Part shown: positions 16,918-28,482 of the stretch, one piece after another
Layout of the letters: the number at the start of each line of letters is the position of its first letter
How positions within the stretch are numbered: position 1 is the stretch's first letter
Source: Dyella sp. RRB7
GTDB lineage: Bacteria; Pseudomonadota; Gammaproteobacteria; Xanthomonadales; Rhodanobacteraceae
Length of the DNA: 64,000 bases
Assembly (NCBI RefSeq): GCF_022761115.1
Contig: NZ_JAKWJS010000002.1
Location: 372,001 to 436,000, forward strand
Direction of reading: 5' to 3'
Made by a program: the position numbers and the translations under genes
The notes under the pieces: generated by a model
What the model was told of the DNA's origin: nothing
The model's database searches: none
Seen by the model: only the letters and a program-made list of their open reading frames with translations

Positions 16918-19645
16918 GCCTGGGCTCCTCCGTAGACGATGAACGGCGCGGCGGGGCCGGCGCCAGGTATCCGATGACACTGCACAGCAGGCCGTAGGCG
17001 ATGAACGAGCCGATGCCGAACAGATTGCCCAGGTGACTGCGATCGACCAGGATCAGCTTGGTCAACACCACGCCCATGATGACGGCGCCGGCCAGCCACA
17101 ACAGCCGCTGGCCATGCCGCGAACCCCACACCCAGGCCAGCAGGCCGAGCACGCTCCACACCACGGTGAGCGACATCTGCGCCAGGCTGGAATCGGCCAG
17201 CGCGTCGTCCCACGGTACGCCCGCCAGCTGATGCACGGCACGCAGCGTGGCGCTGGTGACCAACGCAAACGCCACGCCACCGAGCACCGGCGCACGCAGG
17301 CGCTTCAGCGCGCCCGGCGTATCCGCGGCGGTCAGCCAGCCCGTCATGCTGACCACGATGCCCAGCATCAGCAGTTCCAGCGGATTGAGCAGCGGCAGAT
17401 AGCGCAGCGGTGCGGCGTCGCCGGGCTGGAACAAGGCCCAGACGCCAAGCAGGCCGAGCACGGCCAGCAACGAGTACTGCAACGGTGGTCGCCAACGCGG
17501 CAGCCACACGGCCAGGGGCGGCGCGATCCACCGCGGGCGCCACTGGATCAACGCAAAGGCCAGCAGCAACGGCGCGGCGCCGAGCAGCACCAGCCAGCTA
17601 TGCGACAACCAGCGCAGGCGATCCAGCGCCAACGCGATGGCAATCACCCCCAGCAGTATCCAGCGCCACAACCAGGCCAACTGCGCCAGCGACGCGGCCA
17701 GCTCGACCTCGCGCAGGCAGATCAGGCTGCGCCAGCCCAACACGCCCGCCACCAGCACCGCGAGCAGATTCCAGCCGTGCAGCGGCTGCTGTTCGAACAT
17801 ACCGGCCCACAGCAGCAACGGCAGCATGATCGCCATGCCGAGCACGGGACTGTAGGTCAGCGCCGTACCCAACTCGTGCGGGGGACGTCGATGCGCCACT
17901 TCGGCCGTGCCCCAGGCGGTGAAGGCCAGCCAGCCCAGCCACGCGGCGAACAGCCACGAGGTAGGCACGAAGCGCTGGATTTCCATGCCGCTGGCCAACA
18001 CCCACCAGGCCAGGCCCCAGCCATAAAACAGCACGGCCAGCAGGCGATGCGTCGTGCCGTCTTCGCCGTGGCGGGCATACAGATAGCTGCTGATGAACGC
18101 CGCCGCCACCAACAACAGGGCGCTGACGAACTCGCGGTTCAACAAGGGCAGCATCGCATCGTAGCCATGCCCCCAGCGCCCCATCAGCAGCGCCAGTGCC
18201 GCAAACAGCTGCAGCGACAGGCCGCTCCAGCGCGCCAGCGCATGCGGCTGGCGCAGGCCCAGCCAGATCAGCCCGGCGCCTTCCAGCGCGAAAATGCTGC
18301 CGGTGACATCGGCGCTCAACGCCAGCGGCACCGCCAGCGTGGCAAAGGCCACCGCCAGCACTGCCCAGGTTTCGTAAAGCAGTCGCATGGCGGGCTGGCG
18401 TCGCCCAACGTAGGCCGCCAGCAGATAGACCGCCGCGGCGACCAGCGCGGAGATCGCCAGCCCGGTGCCATCCCAGCGCAACAGCGCGCCCTGCAGCAAC
18501 AGGCTTATGAGCGGATTGCCGAACATCAGGCAGCCGTCGATCACCACGCGGCGATCCGCTGGCGCGCGCAGCACATGCAGCCAGGGAATGGCCAGGTAGA
18601 ACAGGAAATTCAGCACCAGGAACGGTTCGGTACTGGCAAACAGCGCCGGCTCGTAGCGCAGCACGCCCCAGGCCGTGCCTACCGCGTACGTCGCCACGAA
18701 ACCCAGCAGGTTCAGCACGCGCCACGAGCGCCGCCAGGCGATGCCGAGGATGGCGAGGTTCAGCACCGTGTAATAGCTGAACAGCGCGACGTGACTGCCA
18801 CTGCCGGTGGATACCAGAATCGGCGCGGCAAAGCCCGCAACCAGGCCGAGCACGGCCAACGCCAAGGCGTCCTGCATCACCGCCAGCACGCCGACGCCCG
18901 CCACCAGCACGATCAGCAACGCGAACGCGGCACCGGCCGGCAGCAGGTCGTAGAGGCGAAACGCGGCGAACACGGTGATCAACAGCACACCGATGGCGCC
19001 CCCCTGCAACGACAACGCGAACACGCGCTGCGCCTGGCGCTTGCGCCAGCCAAAGGCCAGCGCGGCGATGGCGGCCAACGCCACCAGGGCCACCCGCAAA
19101 CCGACGGGCACACGCAGCATGCCGCTGTCGGAAGCGTACTTGAGCAACGCCGCCACGCCGGCAAACAGCACCAGCATGCCGATCTTCACTGGCACATTGC
19201 CCTCGGTGAACCAGCGCCAGATACGCTGAAAAGTGCGATCGATCAGCGACGGTTCGCGGGGCACGACCGCCCGAGGCATGGAACGCGGGATGGCGGAAGG
19301 CGCCGCCTCGGCCCGGGCTTGGGGCGCGGGCCGCTCCACGGCCTTGGCTGGCTGCTGCGGCGGCTCCACGCGGGTCGGCAGATCGCGCTGGCGTACCTGC
19401 GCCTCAGTGACCCACCAGGGCTCATCGGAAGTCTGTGGCTTGGGCTCCGCGGCCACCGGCGCCGGGCCCTGCCGCTCCGCCGGCGCGGCTCCGAGCTTCG
19501 CGCGCAGTTCGCGAAGCTGTCGCGCCAGCTGCTGTTGCCTGCCCCACAGCAAACCGAGCGCCGCCCCCACGAGCACGCCCCCCATACTGCTTGACCAGGC
19601 AATGCCGCCAAGCACCGCCCCGATCACCATCCATAGAACTATCAT
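16907..19645 (-). CDS. DUF2339 multi-spanning membrane protein
   Basis: A 912-residue protein with a short N-terminal glycine-rich helix (GAVLGGIAWSSSMGGVLVGAA), a coiled segment (QQLARQLRELRAKL), a Pro/Ala/Glu-rich linker to about residue 150, and then more than 20 predicted membrane helices with the DUF2339 signature GNVPVKIGMLVLFAGVAALL near residue 155. Function is not known for the family. The downstream DUF3999 gene overlaps its last codons. The large open frame on the opposite strand (17.0-19.6 kb) is a high-GC artefact. Confidence 0.92.
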   Translation of the reverse strand: MIVLWMVIGAVLGGIAWSSSMGGVLVGAALGLLWGRQQQLARQLRELRAKLGAAPAERQGPAPVAAEPKPQTSDEPWWVTEAQVRQRDLPTRVEPPQQPAKAVERPAPQARAEAAPSAIPRSMPRAVVPREPSLIDRTFQRIWRWFTEGNVPVKIGMLVLFAGVAALLKYASDSGMLRVPVGLRVALVALAAIAALAFGWRKRQAQRVFALSLQGGAIGVLLITVFAAFRLYDLLPAGAAFALLIVLVAGVGVLAVMQDALALAVLGLVAGFAAPILVSTGSGSHVALFSYYTVLNLAILGIAWRRSWRVLNLLGFVATYAVGTAWGVLRYEPALFASTEPFLVLNFLFYLAIPWLHVLRAPADRRVVIDGCLMFGNPLISLLLQGALLRWDGTGLAISALVAAAVYLLAAYVGRRQPAMRLLYETWAVLAVAFATLAVPLALSADVTGSIFALEGAGLIWLGLRQPHALARWSGLSLQLFAALALLMGRWGHGYDAMLPLLNREFVSALLLVAAAFISSYLYARHGEDGTTHRLLAVLFYGWGLAWWVLASGMEIQRFVPTSWLFAAWLGWLAFTAWGTAEVAHRRPPHELGTALTYSPVLGMAIMLPLLLWAGMFEQQPLHGWNLLAVLVAGVLGWRSLICLREVELAASLAQLAWLWRWILLGVIAIALALDRLRWLSHSWLVLLGAAPLLLAFALIQWRPRWIAPPLAVWLPRWRPPLQYSLLAVLGLLGVWALFQPGDAAPLRYLPLLNPLELLMLGIVVSMTGWLTAADTPGALKRLRAPVLGGVAFALVTSATLRAVHQLAGVPWDDALADSSLAQMSLTVVWSVLGLLAWVWGSRHGQRLLWLAGAVIMGVVLTKLILVDRSHLGNLFGIGSFIAYGLLCSVIGYLAPAPPRRSSSTEEPRHAP

Positions 19646-19850
19646 GGCCTTTTATCCTTGCCCGCTTGCCGGCGTCACACGACGAGTGTGCCACGTCGGT
19701 CGATCAACGCATGAGCACAGCTCGGATACCATGGGACGGCGCCTATGGTATGGGGCTGCAACGAGACGAATGTCATGATGACAAGGCGAGTTCCCTCCGG
19801 TCAGTTCGTTGCCTGCGCGTTGCCCCGTGTCGACGTTCGGTGCCCAACCC

Positions 19851-22800
19851 ATGATTGATCGATGGCGCCAGGGCCTACGCCATCGGGCGTGGCTGGCGTT
19901 TCTACTGATTCTGCTGCTTCCCTTCGGGACAGCCCATGCCGCCGATCCCTGGGCGCCATTCGATAACCCGTGGTTCGAGCGGCTGGGCGTCGTCGACGGC
20001 CTGCCGCACTCCATTATCACCGCCCTGGCACAGGACCAGCGTGGCCTGGTGTGGATCGGCAGCATGGGCGGACTGGTGCGCTATGACGGCTACCGCATGC
20101 AGGTATTCACGGGTTCGGGCAACCCGAAATTTGATATCCCCGACCCCTATATCCGCTGCCTGCTGGCCCTGCCCGATGGCGGCCTGCTGGTGGGCACCAG
20201 CGCCGGCGGCCTCAGCCGTTTCAACCCGGGCGACAACAGCTTCCGCCATTACCCGGTCGGCGCCGATGGCACTAGCGACCGCAAGATCTATGCACTCGCC
20301 CTCGACAACAACGACGGCGTGTGGATCGCCACCGAGCATGGGCTCGATCATCTGGATCTGCGCAGCAACCGCATCACCCATGTAGACACCGGCAGCACCC
20401 CTTCACCACGCAACTTCAGCGTGCTGCAGGACCACGCCGGCAACCTCTGGCTGGGCAACAACAACGGCCTGTTCGTCCGCCGCGCCAACAGCAAGACCTT
20501 CGTGCGCCCGCCCCGTCCCGAGGGCGCCATCGACACCGTGCTGAACGACGGCATCTGGGCGCTGCATGAAGACCGCGAGGGCCGTCTGTGGGTGGGCAGC
20601 ACGCAGGCCGGTGCGGTGTATCGCCATGCCGATGGGCGCTGGCAGGCGGTCGCGGGATACAGCGGCTATCAGCCCAACCACGAGCGCCGCGCGACGGCCC
20701 GCGACTTCCTGGAGGTCGATCCGAACACCCTCTGGATAGGCACCGATGGCAACGGCGTGCTCGCCTATTCCCTGGGCACCGGCGATGTACGCCAGATCAC
20801 CCATGACACCGCCATGCCGTCCTCCCTGCCCGGCGATTCCGTGCGCGCGCTGATGCAGGATCGTTCCGGCGCTATCTGGATCGCGACCGACCTGGGCGTG
20901 GCCCGCAACAACCCGTATGCCCGCACGGCCTTTGCCCTGCTGCCATCGACGCGCGCCGACCATACGCTGGCCAACACCAATGTGCGCGGCATCTATGTCG
21001 ATACGCGACGCCGCATCTGGCTCGGCATGAGCGCGGGGCTCATCGACGTCATCGATCTGGACAAGGCCCTCATCACGCATCTGCGCCTGGGCGGCAACCA
21101 GACCCGGCGCGACACACAGGCCTTCACCGAAACCCCTGACGGCACTATCTGGGTCGGCACACAGGGCTTGGCCCGCATCAACCCGAATACGTTCGCCATC
21201 GAAGACTCCGTGGTGCCCGCGCTGGATGAAAAGCCCGTGCTGCACCTGCTCACCGACGGCCCGCAACTGCTGATCGCCACCTACGACGGCGTCTATCGCT
21301 ACGACACGCACACCCATGCGCTGACCCATTTCCAGCACGCCCCGAACGACCCTGGCAGCCTCGCCAGCGATACGGTGCGGCGGATAGCGCGGATCGGGTC
21401 CGACATCTGGTACCTCACCGGCCATGGCATCAGCATCGCGACCAACGCCGCGCAAAACCGCGGCTTTGAGAACCTGCTGAACCGCCCAGGCGATGCCACC
21501 AGCCTGCCCAACAATCTGGTCAGCTCGATCGCCAGCGATCCGCAAGGCGGGCTGTGGCTCGGCACTTACGGCGGGCTGGCCCGGCTGGAACCGCACAGCG
21601 CCGGCGAGCCCTATCGCTTCCGCAATATCAGCACCACTGACGGCCTCAGCAGCAACAACATCAACGCCGTGCAGACCGACGAAGAGGGCAACCCCTGGGT
21701 AAGCCTGCCCAATGGCGTGTCGATGATCGACAGCAATACGCATACCGTGCGCAACCTCGGCATCCGCGATGGCCTGCGCATCTCCAGCTACATCTACGCT
21801 GCCGCAGCCCAGGCCCCGACCGGCGAACTGCTGTTCGGCGGCCTGGGTGGACTGACGGTGATCCGGCCCGAATGGAAGGCCCCGGACGCGCCCGAGGTAC
21901 CGCTGGCCATCACCTATGCCGTGGTCAATGGCGTTCCCCTGCCCTTCGGCACGCTGCCGCGGGCGGATGAAACGCTACGGGTCGGTCCGCGCAACCGCAG
22001 CCTGCGGGTGGATTTCGCGCTGCTCGACTATCAGACGCCCACGGAAACCACCTACAGCTACCGCATGGATGGCCTGGACGAGGGCTGGATCGACGTTCCC
22101 CGCGGCAGCCTGCCTACGGCGATCTACACCAACCTCCCGCACGGCGATTACACGCTGCGGTTGCGCGCGCGGACACGCGGCATGCAGCCACGCTTGATCG
22201 AGGCGGCGGTGAGCGTGCGAGCACAGCCGCGCTGGTATGAAACCGTCACGGCGGTGATCGTTGCCGGCTTGCTGCTGCTCGCCCTGATTGTCGGCGTGAT
22301 CCAGCTGCGCACGCTCTACCTGCAGCGCCAGGCGCGGCAGCTGCAACAACAGATCACCATGCATACGCGCGATTTGCTTGCCGCCAACCAGCGGCTGGAC
22401 GAACTGGCCAATACCGACGAGCTGACCGGCGTATGCAGCCGTCGACGCTTCCTGCAACTGGCCGAAGGCGTTCGCCTTCGCGCACAGGATGGGAGCGCCT
22501 GCATCGCCCTGCTCGATCTGGACCGCTTCAAGCAGGTCAACGACACCTATGGACACCTGGCCGGCGACGCGGTGCTACGCAGCGCGAGCAAGGCGATCCT
22601 GGGCCAGTGCCGCGAAGGCGACCTGGTGGGCCGCTACGGTGGCGAGGAGCTGGTGGTCTGCCTGCCCGCAGGCACGCTCGAACAGGGCATGGCGGCGGCC
22701 GAACGCATCCGCCAGGCGCTGGCCGATAACCCCATGATCTACGAGGGACAGGCCATCGCGGTGACGGTCAGCATCGGCGTGGCGGCCTACCGCACTGGCG

Positions 22801-22964
22801 AAACCCTGTCGCAGTGGCTGTCCCGCGCGGACAGCGCGCTTTACGAAGCCAAGCGCGCCGGCCGCAATCGCTGCGCCGCAGCCTCCCAGGAACCGCCTGG
22901 CGCTATGGGCGCACCAACATCCGGTGACGGTAGATCGCATAACCCAGCCCCACCACGCCGGTAA
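19851..22964 (+). CDS. propeller-sensor diguanylate cyclase (Reg_prop/Y_Y_Y/GGDEF)
   Basis: A 1037-residue inner-membrane sensor. After a signal peptide (AWLAFLLILLLPFGTAHAA) come two seven-bladed Reg_prop propellers with repeats such as LVWIGSMGGLVRYDG, GVWIATEHGLDHLD and TIWVGTQGLARI, then a Y_Y_Y domain (YSYRMDGLDEGWIDVP), one membrane helix (VIVAGLLLLALIVGVIQL), a coiled linker and a GGDEF domain. The active site is GGEEL, so c-di-GMP synthesis is expected; an RxxD inhibitory site (REGD) lies five residues before it. The ligand is unknown; periplasmic propellers of this type sense glycans in Bacteroidetes hybrid sensors. The ATG at 19851 gives the signal peptide. The 3' end overlaps the opposing DUF1275 gene by 62 bases. 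Confidence 0.93.
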   Translation: MIDRWRQGLRHRAWLAFLLILLLPFGTAHAADPWAPFDNPWFERLGVVDGLPHSIITALAQDQRGLVWIGSMGGLVRYDGYRMQVFTGSGNPKFDIPDPYIRCLLALPDGGLLVGTSAGGLSRFNPGDNSFRHYPVGADGTSDRKIYALALDNNDGVWIATEHGLDHLDLRSNRITHVDTGSTPSPRNFSVLQDHAGNLWLGNNNGLFVRRANSKTFVRPPRPEGAIDTVLNDGIWALHEDREGRLWVGSTQAGAVYRHADGRWQAVAGYSGYQPNHERRATARDFLEVDPNTLWIGTDGNGVLAYSLGTGDVRQITHDTAMPSSLPGDSVRALMQDRSGAIWIATDLGVARNNPYARTAFALLPSTRADHTLANTNVRGIYVDTRRRIWLGMSAGLIDVIDLDKALITHLRLGGNQTRRDTQAFTETPDGTIWVGTQGLARINPNTFAIEDSVVPALDEKPVLHLLTDGPQLLIATYDGVYRYDTHTHALTHFQHAPNDPGSLASDTVRRIARIGSDIWYLTGHGISIATNAAQNRGFENLLNRPGDATSLPNNLVSSIASDPQGGLWLGTYGGLARLEPHSAGEPYRFRNISTTDGLSSNNINAVQTDEEGNPWVSLPNGVSMIDSNTHTVRNLGIRDGLRISSYIYAAAAQAPTGELLFGGLGGLTVIRPEWKAPDAPEVPLAITYAVVNGVPLPFGTLPRADETLRVGPRNRSLRVDFALLDYQTPTETTYSYRMDGLDEGWIDVPRGSLPTAIYTNLPHGDYTLRLRARTRGMQPRLIEAAVSVRAQPRWYETVTAVIVAGLLLLALIVGVIQLRTLYLQRQARQLQQQITMHTRDLLAANQRLDELANTDELTGVCSRRRFLQLAEGVRLRAQDGSACIALLDLDRFKQVNDTYGHLAGDAVLRSASKAILGQCREGDLVGRYGGEELVVCLPAGTLEQGMAAAERIRQALADNPMIYEGQAIAVTVSIGVAAYRTGETLSQWLSRADSALYEAKRAGRNRCAAASQEPPGAMGAPTSGDGRSHNPAPPRR

Positions 22965-23571
22965 GCGTGGCGGGCGCCAGCAGCACGCGCTCCTGCACCA
23001 CCATGAAACCCAGCGCACCGGCGATCCCGCCTACGATGAAGCTGCAGATCACCAGCAGGCAGACGTGGATGCGCAGCATGTCTACTTCCAGCCCACGCAA
23101 GCGCTGGCCCAGGTAGATGCCAAGATCGGTGAACATGCCGGAGAGATGCGTGGTGCGGAACGTCGCGCCGCTATAGGTGCTGACCATCGCGTTCTGCAGG
23201 CCGCAGGCCGCCGATGCCAGGTACAGCCCGAGGTCTTGCCGACCATGGATCAGCGGCGTGGCGATGAACAGCAGCACCGATTCGATCATCAGCACGACGC
23301 CATAGCGACGGCCCAGTTGCAGCGTACGCTGCTGCACGATGTAGCCACTGAGCACCGCGCCCACCAGGAACGACACGATGACCAGTGCCCAGTGCAGGAT
23401 TTCGCCCGCGTCCAGCTTGGCCAGCGCCAGGCCAAGCTCGGTGCTGGTGCCGGTCAGGTGGGTGATCGGCTGATGGCGAAAGCACAGATAACCGACCGCG
23501 TTGATGCTGCCGGCGACGAATGCCAGCAGTCCACCGCCGATCCAGGCCCAGCGTGGCAGTTGACGCAGCAT
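22903..23571 (-). CDS. DUF1275 (YoaK-type) membrane protein
   Basis: A 222-residue integral membrane protein of the YoaK/DUF1275 family with about six helices (WIGGGLLAFVAGSINAVGYL at the start, characteristic of the family; THLTGTSTELG; THLSGMFTDLGIYLG repeats the THxTG motif in the second half). The internal repetition (THLTGT and THLSGM) fits the two-fold family structure. Function unknown. It ends inside the 3' end of the convergent diguanylate cyclase gene and starts eight bases after lolA ends on the same strand. Confidence 0.88.
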   Translation of the reverse strand: MLRQLPRWAWIGGGLLAFVAGSINAVGYLCFRHQPITHLTGTSTELGLALAKLDAGEILHWALVIVSFLVGAVLSGYIVQQRTLQLGRRYGVVLMIESVLLFIATPLIHGRQDLGLYLASAACGLQNAMVSTYSGATFRTTHLSGMFTDLGIYLGQRLRGLEVDMLRIHVCLLVICSFIVGGIAGALGFMVVQERVLLAPATLTGVVGLGYAIYRHRMLVRP

Positions 23572-23579
23572 GGCTGGGA

Positions 23580-24239
23580 TCAGTTCTTGATCGGCTGGGT
23601 CTGGATGACCGGCGCATCACCGATCACGTCGGCGCCCGGCGGCGGCACGAAATTGAAGGTTTCCGGCGCAATCGGCACGTTGCGCTGCCAGCCCGAGAAA
23701 CGGATGTCGGTGGTGGTGCCCAACTGGTCGCGGAACTCCATGCGGGCCAGGCCATTGGCGTCAAAGCCCAGGTCGGCGTAGTCGAACTGCGGGTCTTTCG
23801 CGGTCGAGGTGAGGCGCAGCCAGCTCAGGCCATCGTGCTCGCCCTGCTCGGTGACCTTGAAGTCCTTGTCCATCTGCTTGACGTCGGTGAGCACGGTCAG
23901 CGGGCTGTGCGACTCCTCGGCGCTCTGCACGCGCACCGTCACCTGCTGCAGATCGGGGTCGTACAGCCACACGCGACTGCCATCGGCCACGATGGTCTGC
24001 TTCGAAGGCGCCAGCGTCTCCCAGCGGAACTGGCGCGGCGCCTCCAGCGCCAGCGTGCCGGAGCTGGGCTTGCCCAGATGGCCGTTGGGGTCCTTGACGG
24101 TCTGGGAAAAATTGCCGGTGAGCGAATGCAGGCCGTTGGCGAAGGCATCCAGCCTGGCGCGGGCGGGACCGGTGGCGGCCTGGGCGATGCCGCAAACGGT
24201 GAATGCCATCGCGGCGGCAAAAGAGACGAGGCGTTTCAT
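23580..24239 (-). CDS. lolA: outer-membrane lipoprotein carrier protein
   Basis: A 219-residue periplasmic chaperone that takes lipoproteins from LolCDE and delivers them to LolB at the outer membrane. It has a signal peptide (LVSFAAAMAFTVCGIAQAA), then the LolA pattern: LHSLTGNFSQTVKD, PRQFRWETLAPSKQTIVADG, VWLYDPDLQQVTVR and LGFDANGLARMEFRDQLG. AGGGA lies before the ATG at 24239. It lies downstream of ftsK with a terminator-like hairpin between them. DUF1275 follows at eight bases. Confidence 0.95.
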   Translation of the reverse strand: MKRLVSFAAAMAFTVCGIAQAATGPARARLDAFANGLHSLTGNFSQTVKDPNGHLGKPSSGTLALEAPRQFRWETLAPSKQTIVADGSRVWLYDPDLQQVTVRVQSAEESHSPLTVLTDVKQMDKDFKVTEQGEHDGLSWLRLTSTAKDPQFDYADLGFDANGLARMEFRDQLGTTTDIRFSGWQRNVPIAPETFNFVPPPGADVIGDAPVIQTQPIKN

Positions 24240-24295
24240 GGGTTCCCTGTTTCGTGTCAGCGTCGGGGCGCAGTGTGCGACGCGATCGCTTAATG

Positions 24296-24328
24296 AAAAG
24301 CCCCGCCTCGTAAGCGGCGAGATGGGGC
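24296..24328 (-). terminator. Rho-independent terminator downstream of ftsK
   Basis: On the minus strand GCCCC-AT-CTCG, a 7-base loop, CGAG-GC-GGGGC is followed by TTTT. The stem has an internal 2x2 mismatch. On the plus strand the hairpin is followed four to five bases later by TTTTTT, so it may work both ways. It would separate ftsK from lolA transcription. Confidence 0.5.
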
Positions 24329-24339
24329 GAAGGTTTTTT

Positions 24340-24437
24340 GCCCCTCCCCCCGCTCGCAGGGGGAGGCTGGGAGGGGGTAAGGCCTTGGCACGCAAAGTTT
24401 ACCCCGCCCCAACCCTCCCCTGCATGCAGGGGAGGGA
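24340..24437. repeat. C/G-run palindromic intergenic element
   Basis: Two nested palindromes made of CCCTCCCC/GGGGAGGG runs: 24340-24375 around CGCTCGCAGG and 24410-24437 around the perfect CCCTCCCCTGCATGCAGGGG. They flank a short spacer between ftsK and lolA. The appearance is that of a dispersed repeat; copies elsewhere in the window were not seen. Confidence 0.45.
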
Positions 24438-24446
24438 GCCATGCAT

Positions 24447-26777
24447 TCAATGCTTCGGCGGTGGCGGTGCCAGCACCTCGCGGTTGCCGTTGTGCTGGGG
24501 TGCGCTCACCACGCCGTCCTGTTCCATCTGCTCGATCAGGCGTGCGGCGCGGTTGTAGCCGATGCGCAGGTGACGTTGCACGCCGGAGATGGAGGCGCGG
24601 CGCGTCTCGGTGACGATGCGCACGGCCTTGTCATACAGCTGTGCGTCGGCGTCGCCGCCTTCCTCGCCGTCCTGCGGCAGGCCCGAATCGTTGATGAACT
24701 TGCCGTCGCTGGTGGCCTGCACTTCTTCCAGCACGCCTTCGATGTACTGCGGCGCGCCCTGCGATTTCAGCCAGCTCACCACGCCATGCACCTCGTGGTC
24801 GTCCACGAAGGCGCCGTGCACGCGCTCGGGCGTGGCCGTGCCGGGCGGCAGGTACAGCATGTCGCCGTGGCCCAGCAGCGCTTCGGCGCCGGATTGATCG
24901 AGGATGGTGCGCGAGTCGATCTTGCTCGATACCTGGAACGCGATGCGGGTGGGGATGTTGGCCTTGATCAGGCCGGTGATCACGTCCACCGACGGACGCT
25001 GCGTGGCCAGCACCAGGTGCACGCCGGCGGCGCGCGCCTTCTGCGCCAGGCGGGCGATCAGTTCCTCGACCTTCTTGCCGACGATCATCATCATGTCGGC
25101 GAACTCGTCGATGATGATCACGATGTACGGCAGCGGCTCCAGCGGTTCGGCCGCCAGGTTCGGCATCTCGGGGTTGGGGCGGAACAGCGGGTCCAGCAGC
25201 GGCTGGCCGGCGTTCTCGGCGTCCTTCACCTTCTTGTTGAAGCCGGCCAGGTTGCGCACGCCCACCGCGGCCATCAGCTTGTAGCGGCGCTCCATCTCGG
25301 CCACGCACCAGCGCAGCGCGTTGGCGGCTTCCTTCATGTCGGTGACCACCGGCGCCAGCAGATGCGGGATGCCCTCATACACCGAGAGTTCCAGCATCTT
25401 CGGGTCGATCATGATCATGCGCACGTCCTTGGCGCTGGCCTTGTACAGCAGGCTCAACACCATGGCGTTCACCGCCACCGACTTGCCCGAGCCAGTGGTG
25501 CCGGCCACCAGCAGATGCGGCATCTTGGCCAGGTCGGCCACCACCGGGCGACCGGCGATATCCTTGCCCAGCGCCAGCGCCAGCGGCGACTTCATGGCAT
25601 CGTACTTGTCCGAGCGCAGGATTTCGGAGAGGTAGACGATCTGCTTGCGGGTATTGGGAATTTCCAGGCCGATCACGTTCTTGCCGGGAATCACATCGAC
25701 CACGCGCACGCTGACCACCGACAGGCCGCGCGCGATGTCCTTGTCCAGGCTCGACACCTGCGAGCCGCGCACGCCGGCGGCGGGCTCCAGCTCGAAGCGG
25801 GTGATCACCGGGCCGGGGTAGACGCCAACCACCTTGGCCTCGATGCGGAAATCCTTGAGCTTCAGCTCCACCTGGCGCGACAGCACCTCGAGGGTTTCCT
25901 CGGAATAACCCGGGCCCTGCTCCGGCGCCTCGTCCAGCAGCGATAGCGGCGGCAGCTCGCCTGGCGCGGAGGCGCCCGTGAACAACGGAATCTGCGTCTC
26001 CAGCTTGGCGCGCTCGCTCTTCACCACCGGCGCGGGCGCCGTCTCGATGCGCACGGGTTCGCGCTTGGCCTGCTTGACCGCCTCGACCTTCTTGACCACC
26101 TCGCGCTCGGCGCGGGCCTGGCGCGCGGCCATCACTTCCGGCGCCTCGCGCAGTTTGCCGCCAAACCAGCTGGCGAGCCTCAGCACGCCCTGCCCGATCA
26201 CGTCCATCACGCGGAACCAGGACAAGCCGGTGGCCAGCGTCACCGCCACCAGGAACAGCGCCAGCAGCAACAGCGGCGCGCCCTTGTCGCCCAGCGCATG
26301 CAGCAGGCCACGGCCCACCCACATGCCGATGATGCCGCCCACGCCCTGGGGCAGGATCGGCTCGTCGTGGAAATTGAGATACAGCAGCGCCGGCGCGGTG
26401 ATGAAGAAGAACACCGAGCCGATCAGCCGCAGCGAAGGCTCCCACGGCTGCACGCTGCGCTCGCCACGGTGGCGCAGCACCTGCACGCCGAGCACCAGCA
26501 ACAACAGCGGGAAGCAATACGACACCAGCCCGAAGATGTAGCGCAGCACGTTGGCGATGTTCGCGCCCACCGAGCCGCCGAAATTCCTGGCGTGATCGGC
26601 GCTGCCCACGTGGCCCCAGCTCGGGTCCTGGTCGTTGTAGCTGAACAGGCATACCAACAGGTACAGGGCCAGCGGCAACAGCAGCAGCGCACCGGCTTCC
26701 CGCAGGCGGCGCTTCAGCTCCTCGCTGAGCCCCTCACGCTGCGGCTTTTCCTTCTTGACGTTCGCGCTACGCGCCAC
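24447..26777 (-). CDS. ftsK: DNA translocase FtsK
   Basis: A 776-residue divisome-anchored motor that pumps chromosome ends through the septum and activates XerCD at dif. Four or five N-terminal membrane helices (residues about 20-190) are followed by a short linker with Lys/Glu/Pro, the alpha-beta motor domain with Walker A ([20 protein letters not shown]) and Walker B ([14 protein letters not shown]), the [20 protein letters not shown] segment, and a C-terminal gamma winged-helix domain that reads KOPS ([20 protein letters not shown]). The short linker is usual in this order. I chose GTG at 26777, with AAGGAT five bases upstream; the same frame extends to 26834. Confidence 0.96.
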   Translation of the reverse strand: MARSANVKKEKPQREGLSEELKRRLREAGALLLLPLALYLLVCLFSYNDQDPSWGHVGSADHARNFGGSVGANIANVLRYIFGLVSYCFPLLLLVLGVQVLRHRGERSVQPWEPSLRLIGSVFFFITAPALLYLNFHDEPILPQGVGGIIGMWVGRGLLHALGDKGAPLLLLALFLVAVTLATGLSWFRVMDVIGQGVLRLASWFGGKLREAPEVMAARQARAEREVVKKVEAVKQAKREPVRIETAPAPVVKSERAKLETQIPLFTGASAPGELPPLSLLDEAPEQGPGYSEETLEVLSRQVELKLKDFRIEAKVVGVYPGPVITRFELEPAAGVRGSQVSSLDKDIARGLSVVSVRVVDVIPGKNVIGLEIPNTRKQIVYLSEILRSDKYDAMKSPLALALGKDIAGRPVVADLAKMPHLLVAGTTGSGKSVAVNAMVLSLLYKASAKDVRMIMIDPKMLELSVYEGIPHLLAPVVTDMKEAANALRWCVAEMERRYKLMAAVGVRNLAGFNKKVKDAENAGQPLLDPLFRPNPEMPNLAAEPLEPLPYIVIIIDEFADMMMIVGKKVEELIARLAQKARAAGVHLVLATQRPSVDVITGLIKANIPTRIAFQVSSKIDSRTILDQSGAEALLGHGDMLYLPPGTATPERVHGAFVDDHEVHGVVSWLKSQGAPQYIEGVLEEVQATSDGKFINDSGLPQDGEEGGDADAQLYDKAVRIVTETRRASISGVQRHLRIGYNRAARLIEQMEQDGVVSAPQHNGNREVLAPPPPKH

Positions 26778-28430
<1,653 letters not shown>

Positions 28431-28442
28431 CACCCCTGCCCC

Positions 28443-28470
28443 ATCATTCCGGCGCAAGCCGGATTGATCC
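28443..28470 (+). repeat. short intergenic palindrome after trxB
   Basis: ATTCCGGCGCAAGCCGGATT is a 5-bp perfect stem (CCGGC/GCCGG) with flanking near-symmetry. It resembles the dispersed CATTCCGGCGAAAGCCGGAA type repeats known in Xanthomonadales. It lacks a T run, so a terminator role is doubtful. Confidence 0.4.
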
Positions 28471-28482
28471 TCCGGCACCGAC

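Noticed and set aside
17033-19594. 853-codon open frame on the plus strand opposite the DUF2339 gene
   Set aside because: It is Gln/Arg/His-rich, has no domain, and arises from GC-rich third positions antisense to a clear multi-span membrane protein.
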